A stretch of 64,000 nt of DNA from Theocolax elegans. Taxonomy: Eukaryota; Arthropoda; Insecta; Hymenoptera; Cerocephalidae. The notes beneath the pieces were generated by a model that worked only from the letters and a program-made list of their open reading frames with translations, searched no databases and was not told the origin of the DNA. The translations under genes and the position numbers were made by a program. Below are positions 56,813 to 64,000 of the stretch, piece after piece (the stretch's first letter is position 1; each line of letters begins with the position of its first letter). Location of the stretch: positions 51,009,229-51,073,228 of the forward strand of contig CM047426.1 of assembly GCA_026168455.1 (NCBI GenBank), in the 5' to 3' direction.

Positions 56813-57176
56813 GTATCCAAAGTGTGCTAAATTGTTGCCGTTTCGTAGTATAGAACGGTCACTGTATAGATGGCGTAACAGAGCCTTAAGTAAATCAAGT
56901 TTAGGTAAAGTGACATCATTTGAAGAAATGATTACTCTGTTAAATAAAAAAATAAAAAAGAATGCTCTTAAATATGAAGTTGGAAAGAAAATGTTCCATG
57001 TGCAATGTACTGTGATAAATGCTGGACTACATAAGCATATGGCTTTTTATGATACAAAGCTAATAAAATCACTTGAAGATGCGACTGAATGGCATGTGGA
57101 TGCCACATACAAAGCAACTCCAATGTTAAAAGAGAAAACCCAACTTTTAACAATAATGGCAGTCTATTTTGGAAAA
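56813..57176 (+). CDS. MULE-type transposase gene, exon with first catalytic Asp
   Basis: Bounded by TTTTCCTACAG (56812) and GGAAAA/GTAAGT (57177). Translation YPKCAKLLPFRSIERSLYRW, SFEEMITLLNKKIKKNA, then EWHVDATYKATPM and QLLTIMAVYFGK. The DATYK Asp, followed by a hydrophobic strand, is the first catalytic residue of the MULE DDE fold. It joins in phase 0 to the exon at 60429. The leading G implies an upstream exon not found in the window (a FLYWCH-type finger is common upstream in such proteins). No stop or frameshift. Confidence 0.82.
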
Positions 57177-57263
57177 GTAAGTCTATCTAAATTGTGAAAT
57201 TTATTTCTTACAGTAAGTAATAGAATACATATGTATATTACTGTAATATCAGTATATGAACAA

Positions 57264-57866
57264 TTCTAACAAAAATCGGCCTTTTAAGTGTTCAAAAATT
57301 TTGGAAAAAATATTTTCGGGCACACCTTTCGGATCCGATTTTTCTTGTTATGTATAACATATAGAAGAAAAATCCGTATAAGTACAAACCGAAAGTCCGT
57401 GCAAACTTTTTTTAGAGCTTTTTCATAGTTATTGTCAATTAGAGCAAATTTTGTAAAAAAATTAATTACACTTTAATCGCTTATAACTCGGAAACAAGTG
57501 GAAATAGATACCCAAACCGAAATCTGGAAGAAAGCTGAGATCAAGTAGATATATGATTTAAAAAAAATTAAGCTCAAATCAGTGAATTTGACTCAAAGTT
57601 ATAGAGAAAAAAGAAATGGAAGAAGTTTAATCCAACATTTTGTTTCCGAGCAATAAGCGATTAAAGTGGAATTAATTTTTTTACAAAATTTGCTCTAATT
57701 GACAATAACTATGAAATAGTTCTAAAAAAAGTTGACACGGAGTTTTGGGTTGTACTTATATACGGATTTTTCTTCTATATGTTATACATAACAAGAAAAA
57801 TCGGGTCTGGAAGGTGTGCCAGAAAATTTTTTTTCCAAACTTTTTGAAAAGCCGACTTTTGTTGTA
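57264..57866. repeat. Inverted-repeat element in intron, related to 61703-62400
   Basis: Arms of about 230 bp: ATCCGATTTTTCTTGTTATG and CATAACAAGAAAAATCGG, plus TTTGCTCTAATTGACAATAA with its complement. The spacer has TTATAACTCGGAAACAAG and AAAGCTGAGATCAAGTAGAT, words that recur at 61866-61950. Confidence 0.78.
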
Positions 57867-58134
57867 ATTACTCGTATATTAAAAATTTTATAAAGGCGAC
57901 ATTGTGTGTCAAGGGCGTAAAGTGAGCTTCTTCAAGCCGTGTATGGTTTAGCAGTACGAATGTGCACGCTGGCTGTAAGTCGAGTGCGCTGATCACCGAA
58001 GCCCTTAGTGCACACCATATTTTTTTCTAACAAGTGCACGAATGTTAGCCTGTAAAGAGCTTCCAAAAACGGTAAACCATGGCATTTACTTTAACTATCA
58101 AATTTATTTTGAATCGCCATCATATTCAAATGTA

Positions 58135-59739
58135 TATATGAGAGATTCCACAGAACTTTTGACCTTAAGGTCAAAAGAAAATTGAAAATTTATTTTAAAG
58201 GCACATCTTTGAAATTTATCGAACCATTTCTAAATAACAGTAGTAGCATAAAAAACATGGGGCCACTCATTTTTTTAAAAAATTTTTTTGTAAAAAATCA
58301 AAACAATTATTTTAATGTAAAACATACTACTTTTCATAAAGAAATAAAATTTTACATTTTTTTTCAAATTTAAGGTGAAATGTTAAAAAATTTGATAAAA
58401 TATGCAGCATAATATGCGTTGGAAAGAAAAATTTTGTAAACCAAAAATATCATTTTAATGAATATCAAATAAAGGAAATATAACAAAATATGTAATATAT
58501 ATGAACATTATAACTAAAACAATAATACTTTTTTGACACAGTAGGCGTATAATCGCATTTTATGCATTGTTTATGTTTTTTCAAATGCGAATTTCCGCAT
58601 ACTGCATCGAAAAATATCGTTCGCAACACGTGCGTTAGAAAGTTGCAACCTCGTGTGACAAAAAAACATTCGGTCCGGTTTCCCCAAACCTCGTGTTTTT
58701 TTAATACACGCGGTTGTACCTTTTTACGCGCTTGTTACGAAATACACTAATTTTGACATACTATGTGTAAAATTAACTTTTACGCATCCAAAATCGTGCG
58801 TAAAATTAAATTGATGTATTCTGCACTCGAATTTCACTTTGTTACATACTGTGCGTAAAATCCGATTTTACACCCTATTTCCAATGACGCATAAAAATTA
58901 AGTTGACGAATACTAATAGAAATGGCAAAAAATAATGTATTTAGGGGGCTACAATTATATGTACTACTTATATAGATAATTAAACATCTTATTTTCTCGG
59001 AAAGTAAAAATTTCATTTTGTTACATTTTTCTTACGTTTGTTTCAGACAAACGAATAAGAATTTTTCTTAAGTATTATAGGTTATGTTCTTAAACAGTAA
59101 ATAAAAAAAGAGCAATTACTTCCATAACCATTGATAACATACTATCAATGTGCTGACGAAAAGTATGATTTTTTTCAATGGGGGGCGCATACGTGTATTT
59201 AACTTTGCGAGAGTACAATTTTTTTTCTATACGTTGCACACTTACAAACCAAACGCGATTTTATTTGTCTGCTCAATAAGTATCATTTTCCACGGAGAAA
59301 ATTTATGAGAATAATTTCTTTTTTTTTTAAGAGCTAAAAGTAAAATAAATTAGTTTTTTTAATTAGTGGTTACGAATATTCATAAAATAAATTAATCTAT
59401 GTAGGTTGAAGCACACCTTTAAAACTCTTACATTATATTCTGTGATCTGTGAAGATTATATAAAAAATTATCCAAACCATTTTTAATAAAAGTTTTTTTT
59501 TATATAAACCTAATAAAGCAAAAAATAGAGCGAGTAACATAGAAAATTAGTTAAAATGCAATAAATTATAATTTTTTTAAGTAATATATTATATATTATT
59601 AATATAATAAATAACGGTTACTATACTTTGTGACTTTTTTCTACAAGGAATAATTTTTTTAATATGATGAAAATCATCAAATAGCATTGAAAAGTGAAAG
59701 TAACAAGAAAGTCAAAAGTTCTGTGGAATCTCTCATATA
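58135..59739. mobile_element. DNA transposon with 30-bp terminal inverted repeats, 1605 bp
   Basis: Ends ATGAGAGATTCCACAGAAC / GTTCTGTGGAATCTCTCAT, with TATA just outside. No ORF above 65 codons, so non-autonomous. Nested within the intron element. Confidence 0.78.
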
Positions 59740-59989
59740 CATTACTGCGTGTGCATATATATATATTTATATATATATACATATATAATGAGTCTTTATT
59801 ATTTGCTAAATCGAATCAGCGAGCAATAAAGAATTTTTTGTAACACATGCTCGAAAATCGCGTTTTTGCTCCCTAAAAATAGAGACTAAAGTAGTCCTTT
59901 TGCGCCCATAAAAAAAACACTCGCTGCTGAAAAAAAACGCCCGCTGAACCTCCAGAACGGACGTTTTTTTTTCAGCAGCAGGCGATTGT

Positions 59990-60110
59990 ATTCATTTGTA
60001 CATAAACACACGCACGCTCACGTACACGTACGTACACATACATACACGCGCACGCACACGCACATGCAGGCATACCTATAAGCATGCACCACTTATATAT
60101 ATACATACAA
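59990..60110. repeat. Alternating purine-pyrimidine (CA/GCA/TA) tract
   Basis: ACACACGCACGCTCACGTAC-type sequence, with Z-DNA potential; a simple repeat within the intron. Confidence 0.7.
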
Positions 60111-60428
60111 TTGAATTTAGTGGCGATTTAAAATAAATTGGAGAGTTAACAAAAAATTGACATAGTTTACCGCTTTGGAAAGCCCTTTAAACGCGATCAT
60201 TCGTGCACTTATCACAAAAAATATGGTGCGCACCAAGGGCTAAGTGGGCTTTTGACCTCGTGTGTTAAAGACCTACTTTACGCCCTGTTTACACAATATA
60301 CTATTATTGACCGCGGGTTGCTAAAGGACTGCTTTAGGCCCTATTTTTAGGACTCAAAAATGCGTAATTCGTGCATGTATTAAAAAAAACTTGTTACGCA
60401 ATGTAAAATATTTTAAAATCGATTGCAG

Positions 60429-60623
60429 GCTGTACCGTTTGCGTGGGTTTTAATGACAAGGCGAAGAACGTGCGATTACGTTAGAGTTTTTCAGTTCTTT
60501 AAAAAAAAGTGGCCGATAATAAAACCCGATAACGTTATATGCGACTTCGAAAAAGCGCTGCACAAGTCGCTGATGAAAACATTCTCCACTAACGTTAGCG
60601 GCTGTTACTTCCATTACGCGCAA
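60429..60623 (+). CDS. MULE-type transposase gene, exon with second catalytic Asp
   Basis: Bounded by ATCGATTGCAG (60428) and GCGCAA/GTATGC (60624); exactly 65 codons, phase 0 at both ends. AVPFAWVLMTRRRTCDYV, KPDNVICDFEKALHKS (second catalytic Asp), then SGCYFHYAQ, the C-x2-H motif of MULE transposases. It joins without a gap to ALYRQAVKKGF at 62969. Fully open. Confidence 0.85.
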
Positions 60624-61017
60624 GTATGCTATTTAATTATGTCAGTAAACGTTTTCAGTAACTACATGAGTGAATACAATTCTTTTACATTGGTTGAGTT
60701 TTATTTGGATTTTGGAATGAATGTGACTTTTATCACTTTAGCAAAGCGAGGTTAAAACCTGAAACGAATTGAACATAATCTTTCACGCGAATATCCCATG
60801 AAATTTTACTACAATTTTTAGTTTCGTACCAATAAAAAGAACGGGGTGCCAAAGACAAGTTTTATCATCCCTACCTTTACTGTCCTCGAAAATCACATAA
60901 TAGTCCCAATGTCGTAAAATGGACCTTTTTAGGTGCCAAGTGTAGATTTGCTTTTCGAGGTGAACGTGAGCTAGCACAAGCCGAAGCCGAGTGCTGCAAG
61001 CATTTGAGTTAAAAAGC

Positions 61018-61110
61018 CTATTTAGCCCTTGGTGCACACCATATTTTTTGTGACAAGTGTACGAATTGTAGCGTTCAAAGGGCTTTCAAAATCGGTAAAC
61101 TATGCAATTA
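61018..61110. repeat. Partial copy of the intron repeat
   Basis: AGCCCTTGGTGCACACCAT and AAAGGGCTTTCAAAATCGGT match the arms at about 58003 and 60221. Confidence 0.7.
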
Positions 61111-61702
61111 TTGCGCCTAATCGTCGCAAAATTCAATATATTCATGAGCGGGCGGTAAAGTACTTTTGCGCAGTTAAACATCTATCTGTGTTTAAAATTG
61201 AAAGCAAAAAATTTATTTTTTTAATTTGATGCAAAATAAAGACATTAAATACTGGCTAGTTTCCGAGATATCCCATACCAAAAATCTTGACATGCCTTTC
61301 AATTAAACGAACATATAACCTCAAATTGCACGAAAATATCGTAAACTGTAAGGGATTTGTCGAAAACCAATTGATATTTTTGCTTCAATTTTTGAACAGA
61401 GATAGATTGTTAATAAAGGAAGGGCACTCTTCTCCTCAATTTGCGTATAAATTGTCGTCCTTTTTGAATTATAACTAATTTTCTGTGACTTTTTAGCCTG
61501 GTAAGGTAGGGAGGATAAAACTTGGCTTTGGTACCCCTTTAAGCAACGATATATGCAGGTTTGGCAGAGTTAGACAGTTTATGCCAATGTTTCGCAATGT
61601 TCGTCATCAATGAGTAATTTTAACTTTAATCGATTAAATATCGAATACACGAATGACAAAACGAGTGACAACATTTTACAAAAATTTAGCAGAGTTTTAC
61701 AG

Positions 61703-62400
61703 TACTTACAAGTAGAGTGTTTCAAGTGCGGGAAACTGATCTTTACTCAACTCTAGAATATGTTTGCTACTATAAAAATATGAAGAAAGTCTGAGTTTTA
61801 GACTCTCATGCGCTTTTATACGATAAAGATGAGCAATAAACGAAAGATGTCGCAAAACTTGGTCGTTTACTTTGGTCGCTTATAACTCTGAAACAAACAG
61901 AGATATGTATACTCAAACTCATGTTCAAAAGAAAGCTGAGATCGAGTAGATTGGATTTAAAAAAAGAAGCTCAAATATCTTGATTTAGTCCAAAGTCACG
62001 AAAAAAATAAGAATTTAACGATATTTTGATGAATATTTTGAAATAAAAAATGTATTAGGCCAAAATTCTTAGGCCAAAATATCGTTAAATTCTTATTTCT
62101 TTCGTAACTTTGGACTAAATCAAGATATTTGAGCGACCTTCTTTTAAATCCAATCTACTCGATCTCAGCTTTCTTTTGAACATGAGTTTGAGTATACATA
62201 TCTCTTTTTGTTTCAGAGTTATAAGCGACCAAAGTAAATGACCAAGTTTTGCGACATCTTTCGTTTTTTGCTCATATTTATCGTATAAAAGCGCCTAAGA
62301 GTCTAAAACTCAGACTTTCTTCATATTTTTATAGTAGCAAACATATTCTAGAGTTTGGTAAAGATCCGTTTCCCAAAGTTGAAATACTCACCTTGTTAGT
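61703..62400. repeat. Inverted-repeat element in the second intron
   Basis: Arms of about 335 bp around a centre near 62050. Left: ACTCTAGAATATGTTTGCTA, TTATAACTCTGAAACAAAC, GCTGAGATCGAGTAGATTGG. The right arm carries their complements with few mismatches. Related to 57264-57866 by the TTATAACTC..AAACAA and GCTGAGATC.AGTAGAT words. Confidence 0.82.
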
Positions 62401-62968
62401 AGTGTTTACGAAACTTAAGGAAGAATTAAAGTCTTTCGCATTACTTAGCCATTCTACACATTGTTTAATCTAGACAGTGTTTAGTAATTTTTGCCACGAA
62501 ACTTACGTACCTAACTCTGCTTCTAAATGTCAAACTTTTGACTAATATTTTATTTTTACCAGCTACTAATTAAATTTGTAAAGTCGCTACTAATCCTTAT
62601 AAACACTACTAAACATTGCGAAATATAATGCCTACAAAATTTAACAAAAGACTGCTAAAAAGTTAAATATTTTCAGTGATCGAAACCTACAACAAGATAT
62701 TCCACAAAGAAGTTTATTTTTCTAACTTTGATAATTTCTTTCAACACTGTCTTTCACAGTCAAACTCTCTCAAACTGCTCAAGTTTATTAATCTTATACC
62801 TAATTGTGCTTAATATTGATAAACTCTGCCAAACACTGTGAAACTGACTGTTGAATTTTCGTTATATTGACTCTGAATTAATTATGTTTAACACGTAATA
62901 ATTAATGTATTTATTTATTAAAAATTTTATTTACTTTTTATTGTTATTCATATTACTTATTATTACAG

Positions 62969-63314
62969 GCGTTATATCGTCAAGCTGTAAAAAAAGGGTT
63001 TGCGATAAAAAAAAAAAATTCGGAAAAAAATCCAAAAGCGGACAAGTTTTTAAAAACTTTTATAGCTTTGGCTTTGCTACCAAGTAATGAGATACGACCC
63101 GAATTTTTAAAATTGGAAAAAAAAGTTGAAAAGATATTTGATAACAAATACGACACATTTGTAAATTATTATAAAAAAACGTGGATTGATGGCTACGGTC
63201 CAGCAGCATTCAGCGTTTTTAAACAAAAGAACAGGACGAACAATAACATCGAGTCCTATCACAAGCGACTGAATAGTAAAATTAAGACCAAATTAAGTGT
63301 TTCTTCATTTATAG
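62969..63314 (+). CDS. MULE-type transposase gene, exon with catalytic Glu
   Basis: Bounded by CTTATTATTACAG (62968) and TTTATAG/GTATGT (63315). ALYRQAVKKGFAIKKKN, FLKTFIALALLPSNEIRPEF, WIDGYGPAAFSVFKQ, RTNNNIESYHKRLNSKI, with the Glu after NNNI in the position of the third catalytic residue. Open across two poly(A) runs. It ends in phase 1, so another exon is expected; none was identified in the last 690 bases. The three exons total about 296 codons without a break. Confidence 0.83.
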
Positions 63315-63331
63315 GTATGTTTCAAAAATAA

Positions 63332-64000
63332 AAAATTGTTCATGTAATCTGATTTAGTTTAATTTTGTGCATTAATGTCTTGCGTTTTTTTATATTGATA
63401 TGTTAAAATTGAAGCTTTTTTTATTTTGAACAAGTGCTTTCTTTATAAAAACATCGCAAACCTTGGTCGTTCTTACCACCACGATGAAAGCATAAAAAGG
63501 AGAAACATTTAACAGAAAAATTAGTTTAATCAATAATCATACTTTAGAAAACAAGATTATTGAATCATTGCAACTTTTTTTTATTGGGTTTATCCACTTA
63601 CAGGATAGTGTGGCCGAGCTTTTCTTACCCTCTGTTTTACCATTTCTATTTTATTTCCTAACAACCTACTTAACATCCTACCTAACAAACAATCTCGCAT
63701 TCGACCGGGGTTATGCCCGTGGAGAGAGGGAAAACCTGTGGCCAAACTCATTGGGCTAAATGCTAATTTGGTGTCAAAGTCAAATTGCGTAGACCATGAC
63801 ACCGAAACAGTGTGTTTCACACCTCCCGCACACGACGTAAAGTGCGGAAAATACACCTAACCGATCCCGAAAGCTGCACGATTATTGGAAGAGACACTTG
63901 TAAATCTATATTTAATCTATTTGAACGTTATAATATGTACAATTCATTCCTTTAATTTTTTATAATGTTTTAATTATACTTATAATCTATTAATTATACT
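63332..64000. other. Window end, repeat-like sequence, no clear gene
   Basis: 63600-63860 is GC-richer, with TAGTGTGGCCGAGC and CCGGGGTTATGCCCGTGGAG. It looks like an interspersed repeat but was not identified. An acceptor-like CCACTTACAG at about 63603 could start a further exon, though the reading after it does not resemble a transposase. Confidence 0.35.

Larger units (their letters stand above)
57911..60300. repeat. Inverted-repeat pair enclosing a nested element
   Basis: CCCTTAGTGCACACCATAT near 58003 and the reversed ATATGGTGCGCACCAAGGG near 60221 belong to arms of about 180 bp. A third, forward, partial copy is at 61018-61110. So two inverted copies bracket the nested transposon, and another pair brackets exon 60429-60623. 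Confidence 0.65.

Noticed and set aside
63590..63856. 88-codon minus-strand gene
   Set aside because: No recognisable domain; sequence looks like an interspersed repeat.

Overview
The window looks like a repeat-rich stretch of an insect nuclear genome. It is very AT-rich, coding pieces are split by GT-AG introns, and the recognisable host-gene pieces (HID1, LARP1, a mitochondrial ribosomal protein mS34-like exon) read like insect versions. Hymenoptera is a guess; the sequence does not fix the order. There are no prokaryotic operons, CRISPR arrays or rRNA genes.

Layout. 0.4-1.5 kb: solo LTR in a TA tract. 2.2 kb: short hairpin. 2.5-4.1 kb and 13.0-14.6 kb: two copies, in opposite orientation, of a 1.66 kb fold-back element. 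5.6-13.0 kb: a 5'-truncated Ty3/gypsy-type element (pol, then a large zinc-knuckle, coiled-coil ORF, polypurine tract, 2 kb LTR), butted against an opposite-strand integrase remnant. 15.6-16.5 kb: LARP1 pseudogene. 16.6-18.0 kb: unassigned gene debris containing an exon duplicated head-to-head. 18.0-19.3 kb: inverted-repeat element. 19.7-20.5 kb: 342-bp satellite. 22.8 kb: mS34-like first exon with an NRF-1-type palindrome upstream. 24.8-31.2 kb: HID1 pseudogene fragments in inverted orientation, sharing one SINE insertion and flanking a decayed MULE-type transposase. 31.2-33.3 kb: palindromic CACGTG-rich element carrying a second SINE. 33.9-35.5 kb: 289-bp tandem repeat interrupted by a fold-back element with a tRNA-like sequence in each arm. 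37.4-37.8 kb: 391-bp near-perfect palindrome with hammerhead-like core motifs. 39.1-43.0 kb: dead DIRS element. 43.2-53.6 kb: Penelope-like element with inverted terminal repeats, split by a TTAA-flanked DNA transposon and a cluster of LINE fragments in CT microsatellites. 56.8-63.3 kb: a three-exon MULE-type transposase gene that is open throughout, with inverted-repeat elements in its introns.

How it fits together. Nearly every element is truncated or frameshifted, and order of insertion can be read from nesting. The main exceptions are the 738-codon ORF after gypsy pol and the three-exon transposase gene. At least twelve inverted repeats, several hundred bases long in many cases, are present; if transcribed they would fold into long double-stranded RNA. 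The most unusual items are the HID1 inverted duplication around a transposase, the gag-like ORF downstream of pol, the intact multi-exon transposase gene, and the hammerhead-like palindrome. All identifications are from reading translations and motifs; no database search was run.
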